DNA of 9,462 nucleotides from Clostridiales bacterium UBA4696 (GTDB lineage: Bacteria > Bacillota > Clostridia > Oscillospirales > Oscillospiraceae). Both the position numbers and the translations under genes were made by a program. The notes below the pieces were generated by a model that was not told the origin of the DNA, ran no database searches, and was given only the letters and a program-made list of their open reading frames with translations. Positions within the stretch are counted from its first letter, which is position 1. Each line of letters begins with the position of its first letter. Of the stretch, positions 1 to 6,564 are shown one piece after another. The stretch lies in the NCBI GenBank assembly GCA_002404795.1, contig DHKK01000077.1, forward strand, positions 4,178 through 13,639, written 5' to 3'.

Positions 1-146
1 CCGGCGTTGTGGCTGCCGTGCTTGCGGATATCGTCGTGGTAAAACAGAAACGAGGTAATGATCGCGCCGTTGCAGCAGCCGGCCAGATACGAGCCGGCGG
101 CCACGCAGACCATCAGCGCGACGGCGGCAGAGGTCAGTTCGTGCAT
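1..146 (-). CDS. plsY: PlsY-like glycerol-3-phosphate acyltransferase, 5' end only (partial)
   Basis: Only the first 48 codons are in the window; the gene continues past base 1. Read from ATG at 146-144, the protein begins MHELTSAAVALMVCVAAGSY. It has one hydrophobic segment (about residues 7-27) and then a loop with DIRKHGSHNAG at its end. PlsY proteins have an N-terminal membrane helix followed by a conserved R..GS.N.G(A/L)TN loop, thought to bind substrate, and this matches. PlsY is an integral membrane enzyme that transfers the acyl group of acyl-phosphate to glycerol-3-phosphate, giving lysophosphatidic acid. The start is supported by GGAGG (complement of 153-157) about 6 bases upstream and by a promoter at 177-205. 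It lies downstream of phoR on the same strand, but a hairpin and its own promoter suggest separate transcription. The second half of the family motif (TN) is outside the window, so the name rests on a short stretch. Confidence 0.72.
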   Translation of the reverse strand, partial: MHELTSAAVALMVCVAAGSYLAGCCNGAIITSFLFYHDDIRKHGSHNA

Positions 147-168
147 AAATATCCTCCAAATTGAGCAG

Positions 169-186
169 ATACCGGTATTCTACCGG
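169..186. promoter_or_regulatory. Palindromic candidate operator over the plsY -10 box
   Basis: Bases 172-177 (CCGGTA) and 181-186 (TACCGG) form an inverted repeat with a 3-base spacer, and the -10 hexamer lies between the GG and CC of the arms. A second perfect palindrome, ATACCGGTAT, covers 169-178. A protein bound here would block the promoter, so an operator is plausible. It does not look like the FapR consensus and I cannot name a regulator. Confidence 0.35.
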
Positions 187-205
187 ATAAAGCACGCCGA
201 TGCAA
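177..205 (-). promoter_or_regulatory. SigA-type promoter of the plsY-like gene
   Basis: On the minus strand, TTGCAT (complement of 200-205) and TAGAAT (complement of 177-182) are separated by exactly 17 bases. This is close to the TTGACA/TATAAT housekeeping consensus. Transcription would start near base 170, about 24 bases before the ATG at 146, leaving room for the GGAGG ribosome binding site. Confidence 0.65.
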
Positions 206-251
206 GCGGAAAATGGGGAAATCAGTCAGGATCGGGAAAATGTACGAACAA

Positions 252-275
252 GGGCCGCTGCCATGGCAGCGGCCC
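252..275 (-). terminator. Hairpin terminator behind phoR
   Basis: Bases 252-275 are a perfect 24-base palindrome: arm GGGCCGCTGCCA followed by its reverse complement. It lies about 20 bases past the phoR stop codon. On the minus strand it is followed by TTGTT, a short and impure U-tract, so termination may be incomplete. Being symmetric, the stem could form on either strand, but only the minus strand has a gene running into it. Confidence 0.65.
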
Positions 276-295
276 GATCAGAATGAACAGATAAA

Positions 296-1957
296 TTATA
301 CCGGGACAGTAAAGTTGACGGCGATGGCCGTGCCGCGGCCGGGGTCGCTCTTGAGCTCGAGCTTCGCGCCGTGGTACTGCGCAGCGTGCTTGACGATGGA
401 CAGGCCGAGGCCCGTGCCGCCGACCTCCTTGGAGTGGCTCTTGTCGACGCGGTAGAAGCGCTCGAAGACGCGGCTCTGGTCGGCGTACGGGATGCCGATG
501 CCGGTATCCACGACGGAGAGCGTGATGGTCTGGCCGTTCTGCCAGACGGAAACGGTGACGCTGCCGCCGGGGATGTTATACTTGATCGCGTTGTCGCAGA
601 GATTGTAGACCATCTCCTGCAGCAGCTGCTCGACGCCTTCGATCACAGCATGCTGGCCGGACAGGGTCAGCGTGATATCCTGCTTCTGCGCGACCGGCCG
701 CAGGCTCTCAATCACCTGGCCGGACAGCGTGTACAGATCGACCGGAGATTTGGAGAAGTTCGCCGTGCCCTCATCGAGCCGCGACAGCTGGATGATATCG
801 TCGACAAGGTCGATCAGCCGCCGGGACTCGCGATAAATATCGCCGGAGAACTCCTGCATCTTCTCCTTGGGCACCATGCCCTCCTTCATCAGCTCGGCAA
901 AGCCCGTGATGGAGGTCAGCGGCGTCTTGAGTTCGTGCGACACGTTGGCCGAGAATTCCCGGCGCAGCGCCTCGCGCTGCTCGCGCTCGGTCACGTCCAT
1001 GAAGATGATGATCGCGCCGGTCACATGTCCGGCCGTGATGACCGGGTTGGCAAACAGCTGCCAGGTCCCGCCGCCAGCGGTAATCTCCTCCTCGCCGCGC
1101 GTACCGGCGAGCGCGTTGTCGACCAGATCCAGCAGCTTGCCGGAGCAGACTGCCTGATGCAGGTTTTCCGGCTTCTGCGCGTCGTCGAGGCCGAGCAGGC
1201 GCAGCGCGCTGCGGTTGCTCGAAAGGATGCTGCATTTGTTGTCGACGATGAGGAAGCCCTCGCGCATGTTCTCCGTGATGGCGTCAAACTCACGCTGGCG
1301 GGCGGAAAGCTCGCTCAGCTGGGTGCGGATGGTGCGGTTCTGCTCCTGCAGGCGGGTGATGAGGGGCTGCAGCTCCGGATACGTCGGGGTCGCGTTCGGA
1401 TTGTCGGGGTTGATGGCGTTGATGGGCCGGACGATCTGCCGCGCCAGCCGCATGGCAAGCAGACCGCACAGGACCAGTACGAGCACGACGATCCAAAGAG
1501 ACGGCTGCACCAGCATCAGCGCCATGGCCGCGAGGCTCGTCTGCTTTCCTGCCACACGCAGGACCGTCCCGTCCTTCAGCAGCAGGGCATAGTAGTTATT
1601 TTTCTCCAGGATCGTGGAGGAATACCGGTCAGAACGGCCGCTGCCGGTCTCAAAGGCTTCGGCGACCTCCGGCCGCTGGAGATGGTTTTCCATCGTGCTG
1701 GGGTCTGCCATATTGTCATAGAGGACCGAGCCGTCCGCCGCGATCCAGGTAATGCGTTCGTCCGACTGAATCGCGGAGAGATATGCCTCGCCGCCGCAGA
1801 TCTGCATGCCCTCGGAGATATGCTCCGCCTCGATTTCCAGATTGTCGAATGCCTGCGCCTGGTAGTTGGAATACATGATAAAGAAGAACAGCAGGATGCA
1901 CGCGAGCAGAACGGTAAAGCCGATCAGGAATGCATTGCGGAAGATCTTTGCGGTCAT
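296..1957 (-). CDS. phoR: PhoR-type membrane sensor histidine kinase
   Basis: This is a 553-residue sensor kinase of the PhoR/WalK type. A transmembrane helix at about 10-30 and a second at about 150-170 flank an extracytoplasmic sensor segment of about 120 residues. A linker at about 171-222 (HAMP-like at most) precedes a PAS domain at about 223-325, beginning near FDAITENMREGFLIVD. The HisKA domain carries the phosphoacceptor His341 in NVSHELKTP. The ATPase domain shows an N box (Asn452, Asp455, Asn456), DTGIGIP (484-490), an F box (FERFYRVD, 498-505) and GGTGLGLS (513-520), so all catalytic boxes are intact. Its ATG overlaps the response regulator stop codon by 4 bases (1954-1957), and GGAGG lies at the complement of 1967-1971, which points to translational coupling. 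The divergent phosphate transporter supports phosphate as the signal, but this is inference because WalK-like kinases share the architecture. Confidence 0.88.
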   Translation of the reverse strand: MTAKIFRNAFLIGFTVLLACILLFFFIMYSNYQAQAFDNLEIEAEHISEGMQICGGEAYLSAIQSDERITWIAADGSVLYDNMADPSTMENHLQRPEVAEAFETGSGRSDRYSSTILEKNNYYALLLKDGTVLRVAGKQTSLAAMALMLVQPSLWIVVLVLVLCGLLAMRLARQIVRPINAINPDNPNATPTYPELQPLITRLQEQNRTIRTQLSELSARQREFDAITENMREGFLIVDNKCSILSSNRSALRLLGLDDAQKPENLHQAVCSGKLLDLVDNALAGTRGEEEITAGGGTWQLFANPVITAGHVTGAIIIFMDVTEREQREALRREFSANVSHELKTPLTSITGFAELMKEGMVPKEKMQEFSGDIYRESRRLIDLVDDIIQLSRLDEGTANFSKSPVDLYTLSGQVIESLRPVAQKQDITLTLSGQHAVIEGVEQLLQEMVYNLCDNAIKYNIPGGSVTVSVWQNGQTITLSVVDTGIGIPYADQSRVFERFYRVDKSHSKEVGGTGLGLSIVKHAAQYHGAKLELKSDPGRGTAIAVNFTVPV

Positions 1958-2631
1958 GCGTTTTCGCCTCCGATCTTATAGCCGATGCCGCGCACGGTCT
2001 CGATGTAGCTGCCGGCCTCACCGAGCTTGAGGCGCAACGTGCGGATGTGCACGTCGAGCGTGCGGTTCTCACGCTCGGATTCAAAACCCCAGACCCGGTC
2101 CATCAGCGTCGCGCGGGTGAGAACGATACCCTTGTTCCGCAGCAGCAGGCACAGAAGCTCAAATTCTTTGTTGGTCAGTGTCACATCCTTGCCGCCGACC
2201 TTGACCTCGTGACGGTCCGGAGAGACAAAGAGCAGGCCGAGCGAAAAATCGCCGCTCGTCTGTGCAGGCTCCGCCCGGCGAAGGACCGCGCGGATGCGCG
2301 CGATGAGTTCAAGCATGGAAAAAGGCTTGGAAATAAAGTCGTCTGCCCCGTGGTCGAGGCCAATGACGCGGTCATACTCCGAATTTTTTGCGGTCAGCAT
2401 GATGATAGGCAGCCGCTTGGTCGCAGGCCGGGCGCGGAGCTTGCGCAGGATGGACAGTCCATCCTCCTCCGGCAGCATGATGTCGAGCAGTACGAGCTCC
2501 GGCATCTCTGCGTCCATCGCCCGCCAGAATTCCGACGGCAGCGCGAAGCCCTTGGCCTGAAAGCCCTGGCTGTCCAGCCCGTAGAGGACAAGCTTGCGGA
2601 TGGAGTCGTCGTCTTCCAGTAAATAAATCAT
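1954..2631 (-). CDS. phoP: OmpR/PhoB-family response regulator (PhoP/PhoB type)
   Basis: The protein has 225 residues, normal for an OmpR-family regulator. The receiver domain (about 1-115) has the acidic cluster Asp7-Asp9, the phosphoacceptor Asp50 in LVLLDIMLP, the switch Thr80 and Lys102 in SKPF. The C-terminal winged helix (about 130-223) shows the typical LTNKEFELL, TLDVHIRTLRLKL and ETVRGIGYKI segments, so it should bind direct repeats in DNA. I chose ATG at 2631 because it is preceded by AAGGAG at 8-base spacing and starts at the canonical MIYLLEDDDS; the reading frame stays open upstream to 2718 but that part has no receiver homology. It is the first gene of a two-gene operon with the kinase. 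The divergent Na+/Pi transporter suggests control of the phosphate response. The symbol is by analogy with PhoP/PhoB and not proven by sequence alone. Confidence 0.88.
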   Translation of the reverse strand: MIYLLEDDDSIRKLVLYGLDSQGFQAKGFALPSEFWRAMDAEMPELVLLDIMLPEEDGLSILRKLRARPATKRLPIIMLTAKNSEYDRVIGLDHGADDFISKPFSMLELIARIRAVLRRAEPAQTSGDFSLGLLFVSPDRHEVKVGGKDVTLTNKEFELLCLLLRNKGIVLTRATLMDRVWGFESERENRTLDVHIRTLRLKLGEAGSYIETVRGIGYKIGGENA

Positions 2632-2691
2632 CTGTTTCACTCCTTTTGTACATACAATAGAACGGGAATGTAAAATCGTCGTTCCTCTTTT

Positions 2692-2716
2692 TGTTAAGTT
2701 TACGTGAAATGTAAAC
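2692..2716 (-). promoter_or_regulatory. Candidate regulator sites on the phoPR side of the divergent region
   Basis: On the minus strand, TTAACA (complement of 2692-2697) and TTTACA (complement of 2710-2715) resemble PhoP half-sites in the direction of phoPR, 18 bases apart. GTTTAC at 2698-2703 and GTAAAC at 2711-2716 also form an inverted repeat with a 7-base spacer. These could mediate autoregulation of the operon. I could not identify a clear -35/-10 pair for phoP. AT-rich sequence makes chance matches likely. Confidence 0.3.
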
Positions 2717-2727
2717 AAAAAGCAAGA

Positions 2728-2788
2728 TTTAACATGAATTTAAGATAAAACATACGATATATTTAAGATTCGACATTTAACATACAAT
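2728..2788 (+). promoter_or_regulatory. Candidate PhoP-box repeats and -10 box of the Na+/Pi transporter gene
   Basis: The 172-base AT-rich gap between the divergent phoP and transporter genes holds four copies of TTTAA(C/G)AT on the plus strand, at 2728-2735, 2739-2746, 2762-2769 and 2776-2783. The first two are exactly 11 bases apart, the helical spacing of PhoP direct repeats, whose core in Bacillus is TTAACA-like. A TACAAT at 2783-2788 could be the -10 box. It has no good -35 box, which is usual where an activator binds there. Transcription would start near 2795. PhoP binding is inference; the repeats themselves are seen directly. Confidence 0.45.
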
Positions 2789-2803
2789 TAATACAACGAG
2801 AGG

Positions 2804-4570
2804 ATGTTAGGCGTGGGCATTTCAAATGTGATCTCTCTGCTCAGCGGCATCGCGCTGTTCCTGTTTGGTATGGCGCTGATGGGCGACGGGCTGAAGCAGG
2901 TGGCGGGCAATCAGCTGGAGCTGATCTTATACCGGCTGACCGGCAGCCCGGTCAAGGGCTTCCTGCTCGGCACGGGCGTGACGGCCGTGATCCAGTCGTC
3001 TTCGGCGACGTCGGTCATGGTGGTCGGCTTTGTCAACTCCGGGATGATGAAGGTGCGCCAGTCGATCTCCATCGTGCTCGGCGCCATTCTCGGTACGTCC
3101 ATCACGGGCTGGATCATCTGTCTTTCGGATATCGGCTCCACCGGCGGCTGGATGGACCTGTTTTCGACGGCGACGCTCACGGGCGTGATCTCCGTGATCG
3201 GTATCGTGCTGCGCATGGCGAGCAAAGACCCTGCCCAAAAGCACATCGGCGATATCCTGATGGGCTTTGCGGTCCTGATGTTCGGCATGTCCACGATGTC
3301 CGCAGCCGTGTCGCCGCTGCGCGAGGATCCCACTTTTATCCGCATCCTGACCTCGTTCTCCAACCCCTTCCTCGGCATTCTCTTCGGCACGATTTTTACC
3401 TGCGTGCTGCAGTCGGCCTCCGCGGCCGTCGGCATTCTGCAGGCGCTGGCCTCGACGGGCATCATTGATTTTTCCATTGCGCTGCCGATCATCATGGGCA
3501 TCGCCATCGGCGCGGCCATGCCGGTCCTGCTCTCCGCCATCGGCGCTTCGGTCGACGGCAAGCGCGCGGCTATGGTCTATCTGGTCGCCGAGGTCACGGG
3601 CGTGATCCTCTTTGCCGCGGTCTACTACTGTCTTGACGCGTTCATCCGCTTTCCGTTTGCGGATCGCATCATGACGAGCGTCTCGATCGCCTTTGTCAAC
3701 ACAGTCTTCCGCTTCATCAAGGTCGTCGCGCTGCTGCCGTTCACGCGCCAGATCGAGAAGGTCGTCGACCTCCTCGTTCCGGACAAGCCGCAGCAGAAGC
3801 CGGTCGAGCCGGAGGCTGTCCGGCTCGAAGAGCGCTTCATCCAGCACCCGGCGCTGGCCATCGAGCAGAGCCGCCTGACCATCAACGCCATGGCCGAGGA
3901 GGCCAAGCGGAACTTTGTCGAGGCCGTCGCCCTGCTGCACGGCTTCTCCGATGAGCGCTATAAGCTGGTCGAGGATCTGGAAAAATCCGTCGACCGCTAT
4001 GAGGATAAGCTCGGTACGTATCTGGTCAAGGTGACGGAACGGGAAATGACGGTCCGGCAGAACGCCGAGGTCTCCAAGTTCCTGCACACGCTCTCCGACT
4101 TTGAACGCATCTCCGACCACGCGCTGAACATCGCCGAGGGCGCGAAGGAGCTGCACGAGAAGAATCTCTCCTTCTCTGACGCGGCTGCGCATGAGCTCGA
4201 GGTCGTGGAGGCTGCGCTGACAGAGATCCTGTCCACGGCCATCCGCTCCTTCGTCAACAACGATCTGCAGCTGGCATCCCGCGTCGAGCCGCTCGAGGAG
4301 CTGATCGACAACCTCTGCGACGAGCTGAAGCTCCACCATGTCGACCGCCTGCAGAAGGGTCTGTGCACGCTCGGCCAGGGCTTTGTCTTCAACGATCTTC
4401 TGACCAACTACGAGCGCGTCGCCGACCATTGCTCCAATATCGCCGTTGCAATGATCGAGCTCGAGTCCGACTCGTTCGACACACACGAATATCTCAACAG
4501 CGTGAAGGAAATGAAATCCGATACCTTTGCGCGCTACTATGAAGAATACAGCCGGATCTATCAGATCTGA
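2804..4570 (+). CDS. Na+/phosphate cotransporter with C-terminal PhoU-like domain
   Basis: The protein has 588 residues. The N-terminal half (about 8-325) is a polytopic membrane domain with two Na/Pi-cotransporter repeats, marked by QSSSATS (64-70) and the related QSASAAV (203-209). These are the duplicated QSSS-type signatures of the NptA/YjbB/SLC34 family, which binds sodium and phosphate. The C-terminal cytoplasmic part (about 350-575) is helical and PhoU-like. Its two metal-binding signatures are ERISDH (434-439) and ERVADH (537-542). The protein should import, or in some relatives export, inorganic phosphate with Na+. It is divergent from phoPR across a region with Pho-like repeats. The start is uncertain: ATG 2804 directly abuts GAGAGG (2798-2803), while GTG 2813 lies 9 bases behind it, which is a better spacing and shortens the protein by three residues. 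Confidence 0.9.
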   Translation: MLGVGISNVISLLSGIALFLFGMALMGDGLKQVAGNQLELILYRLTGSPVKGFLLGTGVTAVIQSSSATSVMVVGFVNSGMMKVRQSISIVLGAILGTSITGWIICLSDIGSTGGWMDLFSTATLTGVISVIGIVLRMASKDPAQKHIGDILMGFAVLMFGMSTMSAAVSPLREDPTFIRILTSFSNPFLGILFGTIFTCVLQSASAAVGILQALASTGIIDFSIALPIIMGIAIGAAMPVLLSAIGASVDGKRAAMVYLVAEVTGVILFAAVYYCLDAFIRFPFADRIMTSVSIAFVNTVFRFIKVVALLPFTRQIEKVVDLLVPDKPQQKPVEPEAVRLEERFIQHPALAIEQSRLTINAMAEEAKRNFVEAVALLHGFSDERYKLVEDLEKSVDRYEDKLGTYLVKVTEREMTVRQNAEVSKFLHTLSDFERISDHALNIAEGAKELHEKNLSFSDAAAHELEVVEAALTEILSTAIRSFVNNDLQLASRVEPLEELIDNLCDELKLHHVDRLQKGLCTLGQGFVFNDLLTNYERVADHCSNIAVAMIELESDSFDTHEYLNSVKEMKSDTFARYYEEYSRIYQI

Positions 4571-4576
4571 GCCCGG

Positions 4577-4598
4577 ACGGCAGGGGAGACCCTGCCGT
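4577..4598 (+). terminator. Hairpin between the transporter gene and gluQRS
   Basis: ACGGCAGGG (4577-4585) pairs with CCCTGCCGT (4590-4598) around a GAGA tetraloop, giving a perfect 9-bp GC-rich stem 6 bases after the transporter stop codon. It is followed by TCGTC rather than a U-tract, so it is either a weak terminator or an mRNA 3'-end stabiliser. The gluQRS ribosome binding site begins only 12 bases later, with no visible promoter between, so some read-through is probable. Confidence 0.45.
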
Positions 4599-4623
4599 TC
4601 GTCATGACAGAAAGGAGACCACC

Positions 4624-5532
4624 ATGCTGACCGGACGCTTTGCGCCGAGTCCCAGCGGCAGGATGCACCTGGGAAATGTTTTTTCCGCGCTGCTCGCGTG
4701 GCTGTCGGTGCGCAGCCGGGGCGGGAGGGTGCTGCTGCGCATCGAGGATCTGGATCCGGGCCGCTGCCGGACGGAATACGCCGAGACGCTCAAGCGCGAT
4801 CTGGACTGGCTCGGGCTGGACTGGGACGCGGAGCAGACGCCCCAGTCACGCCGGACGGAGGCCTACCGCGCGGAGTTTGACAAGCTGGCGGCGCTTGGAC
4901 TGGTCTATCCCTGCTACTGCTCCCGGGCGGAGCTGCACGCGGCCTCCGCGCCGCACGCGTCGGACGGCACGGTCGTCTACGCCGGGACCTGCCGGGACCT
5001 CACACCGGAGCAGCGCGCGGCAAAGACGCGCGCGCCTGCCTGGCGCGTGCATGTCCCTGACGAGCAGATCACGGTGCACGACGGCCTGCAGGGCCTGTGG
5101 CAGGAGGATCTGGCGCGCGACTGCGGCGATTTTATCATCCGCCGCTCCGACGGCGTGTACGCCTACCAGCTGGCCGTCGTGACCGACGACGCCGACGGCG
5201 GCGTCACCGAGATCGTGCGCGGCCGGGATCTGCTGCCTTCTACACCGCGGCAGCTCTGGCTGCAGGAAACGCTCGGCTTTTCGCACCCGGCCTATTACCA
5301 CGTGCCGCTCCTGACTGCCCCGGACGGGCGGCGGCTGAGCAAGCGGGAAAAGGATCTGGACCTCGGCGCGCTGCGGCAGCGCCTTTCGCCGCAGGAGCTG
5401 CTCGGGCAGCTGGCGTATCTGGCAGGCCTGCAGCCGGAGCCGGCGCCCGCCTCCGCCGCGGAGCTGGCGGGCCGCTTTTCCTGGGATCTGGTCGTGTCCG
5501 ACAATATCGTAATTCATTCTGAATTCACATGA
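4624..5532 (+). CDS. gluQRS: Glutamyl-queuosine tRNA(Asp) synthetase
   Basis: The 302-residue protein is a truncated paralogue of glutamyl-tRNA synthetase: it has the catalytic core but not the anticodon-binding domain (full GluRS is roughly 470-500 residues). It opens with the class I ATP-binding signature in RFAPSPSGRMHLGN (HIGH equivalent HLGN, 15-18), followed by RIEDLDPGR (39-47). The KMSKS counterpart is RLSKR (237-241). A GluQRS-type zinc site is visible as Cys97, Cys99, Tyr119 and Cys123. These features fit the enzyme that activates glutamate and attaches it to queuosine at position 34 of tRNA-Asp, not to the tRNA acceptor end. The ATG is preceded by AAAGGAG (4611-4617) at 6-base spacing. 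The family usually ends shortly after the W-x-x-(V/I)-x-x-x-x-I motif seen here, so the end looks natural. The transporter upstream has no obvious functional link. Confidence 0.9.
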   Translation: MLTGRFAPSPSGRMHLGNVFSALLAWLSVRSRGGRVLLRIEDLDPGRCRTEYAETLKRDLDWLGLDWDAEQTPQSRRTEAYRAEFDKLAALGLVYPCYCSRAELHAASAPHASDGTVVYAGTCRDLTPEQRAAKTRAPAWRVHVPDEQITVHDGLQGLWQEDLARDCGDFIIRRSDGVYAYQLAVVTDDADGGVTEIVRGRDLLPSTPRQLWLQETLGFSHPAYYHVPLLTAPDGRRLSKREKDLDLGALRQRLSPQELLGQLAYLAGLQPEPAPASAAELAGRFSWDLVVSDNIVIHSEFT

Positions 5533-5556
5533 GGCATATCAAAAATGGAATAAGTT

Positions 5557-5589
5557 GATTCAGAACATGGAATGAATCGGTATTTTTTT
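5557..5589 (+). terminator. Weak possible terminator after gluQRS
   Basis: GATTCA (5557-5562) and TGAATC (5573-5578) could form a 6-bp stem with a 10-base loop, followed within 5 bases by seven Ts (5583-5589). The U-tract is good but the stem is short and AT-rich, so the call is tentative. Confidence 0.35.
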
Positions 5590-5602
5590 ATCGATTTTCT
5601 GG

Positions 5603-5632
5603 TTTACAAAGGAACCGTGTCTGTGATATACT
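5603..5632 (+). promoter_or_regulatory. Extended -10 promoter of the nfnAB operon
   Basis: TTTACA (5603-5608) and TATACT (5627-5632) are 18 bases apart, and TG at 5624-5625 gives an extended -10 element (TGATATACT). Transcription would begin near 5639, leaving a leader of about 55 bases before the nfnA ATG. The surrounding gap (5533-5694) is clearly more AT-rich than the flanking genes and holds no ORF I would support. Confidence 0.7.
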
Positions 5633-5694
5633 AAAAATGTTGGATTATCAGAGCAAGCAAGAATATTACTGATGATTTGAAGGGATGAACAACT

Positions 5695-6549
5695 ATGTAC
5701 AAAATCGTGTGCAAAAAGGAACTGAACTCCGCAGTCACCTACATGGAGATCGAGGCTCCGTTCGTCGCCCGCAAGGCGAAGGCCGGCCAGTTCATCATTT
5801 TCCGTGTCGATGAGAAGTCGGAGCGCGTGCCGCTGACCATCGCCGGCTATGACCGCGAAAAGGGCACGGTCGCGATCATCTTCCAGAAGGTCGGCCTGTC
5901 CACCGAGATGCTCGGCAGTCTGAACGAGGGCGACTATATCCAGGACTTTGTCGGTCCGCTCGGCAAGCCGACGGACGTGGAAGGCAAGAGGCGCGTCTGC
6001 GTCGTCGGCGGCGGCGTTGGCTGCGCAATCGCATATCCGTCTGCAAAGGCCTTTAAAGAGGCGGGCGTCGAGACCGACGTCATCGTCGGCTTCCGAAACA
6101 AGGACATCGTCATTCTCGAAGACGAGTTCAAGCAGGCCTGCGACCATCTGTATCTCATGACCGACGACGGCTCCTACGGCGAGCACGGCTTCGTTACCGT
6201 CAAGCTGCAGCAGCTGCTCGAGTCCGGCATCCACTATGACGAAGTGCTCGCCATCGGCCCGATCCCGATGATGAAATTCGTCTCCAAGACCACCGAGCCC
6301 TTCGGCGTCAAGACCGTCGTCTCGCTGAACCCCATCATGGTCGACGGCACCGGTATGTGCGGCGGCTGTCGTGTCACAGTCGGCGGCGAAGTCAAATTCG
6401 CCTGCGTTGACGGCCCGGACTTTGACGGCCACAAGGTCGATTACGACGAACTCATGAGCCGCAACAGCGTCTATCGTGACAGAGAAGCAGAAGAGCGCAA
6501 GACCCATATCTGCCGCATCCAGAAGATGGGCGAAGAGCTCATCAAGTAA
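5695..6549 (+). CDS. nfnA: NADH-dependent reduced ferredoxin:NADP+ oxidoreductase, small subunit
   Basis: The 284-residue protein belongs to the ferredoxin-NADP reductase-like family (dihydroorotate dehydrogenase electron-transfer/sulfide dehydrogenase type). The N-terminal FAD-binding barrel (about 1-97) contains RVPLTIAGY (44-52). The nucleotide-binding domain begins at the glycine-rich VCVVGGGVGCA (101-111). The C-terminal cluster motif has Asp217, Cys222, Cys225 and Cys237. This spacing fits the [2Fe-2S] site of characterised NfnA/NfnS, where one aspartate and three cysteines are the ligands. In the complex this subunit takes electrons from NADH at its FAD. The partner nfnB follows after 15 bases, and the pair couples NADPH oxidation reversibly to reduction of NAD+ and ferredoxin by flavin-based bifurcation. 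The ATG follows GAAGGG at normal spacing. In isolation it could be mistaken for PyrK, but no pyrD is present. Confidence 0.9.
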   Translation: MYKIVCKKELNSAVTYMEIEAPFVARKAKAGQFIIFRVDEKSERVPLTIAGYDREKGTVAIIFQKVGLSTEMLGSLNEGDYIQDFVGPLGKPTDVEGKRRVCVVGGGVGCAIAYPSAKAFKEAGVETDVIVGFRNKDIVILEDEFKQACDHLYLMTDDGSYGEHGFVTVKLQQLLESGIHYDEVLAIGPIPMMKFVSKTTEPFGVKTVVSLNPIMVDGTGMCGGCRVTVGGEVKFACVDGPDFDGHKVDYDELMSRNSVYRDREAEERKTHICRIQKMGEELIK

Positions 6550-6564
6550 GGGGAGGGAACAATC

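Noticed and set aside
58..455. Short plus-strand open frames across the plsY-phoR gap
   Set aside because: They run through the plsY start, its promoter and the phoR hairpin, lack ribosome binding sites and have no recognisable product.
371..1981. 536-codon open frame on the plus strand opposite phoR
   Set aside because: The minus-strand frame encodes an intact histidine kinase with every catalytic box. The opposite frame is rich in Arg, Asp and Gly with no recognisable domain, as expected from the mirror of GC-rich codons.
2927..4486. 519-codon open frame on the minus strand opposite the phosphate transporter
   Set aside because: The product is a low-complexity mix of Asp, Arg, His and Gly without motifs or a ribosome binding site, while the plus strand encodes a complete transporter-PhoU protein.
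4577..4598. Hairpin before gluQRS as a T-box or riboswitch
   Set aside because: It is a simple 9-bp stem with a tetraloop in a 53-base gap. There is no T-box sequence or room for an aptamer.
5533..5694. AT-rich gap as a possible mobile-element scar or small gene
   Set aside because: It contains a clear promoter and leader for nfnA and a weak terminator. There are no terminal repeats, target duplication or supported ORF.
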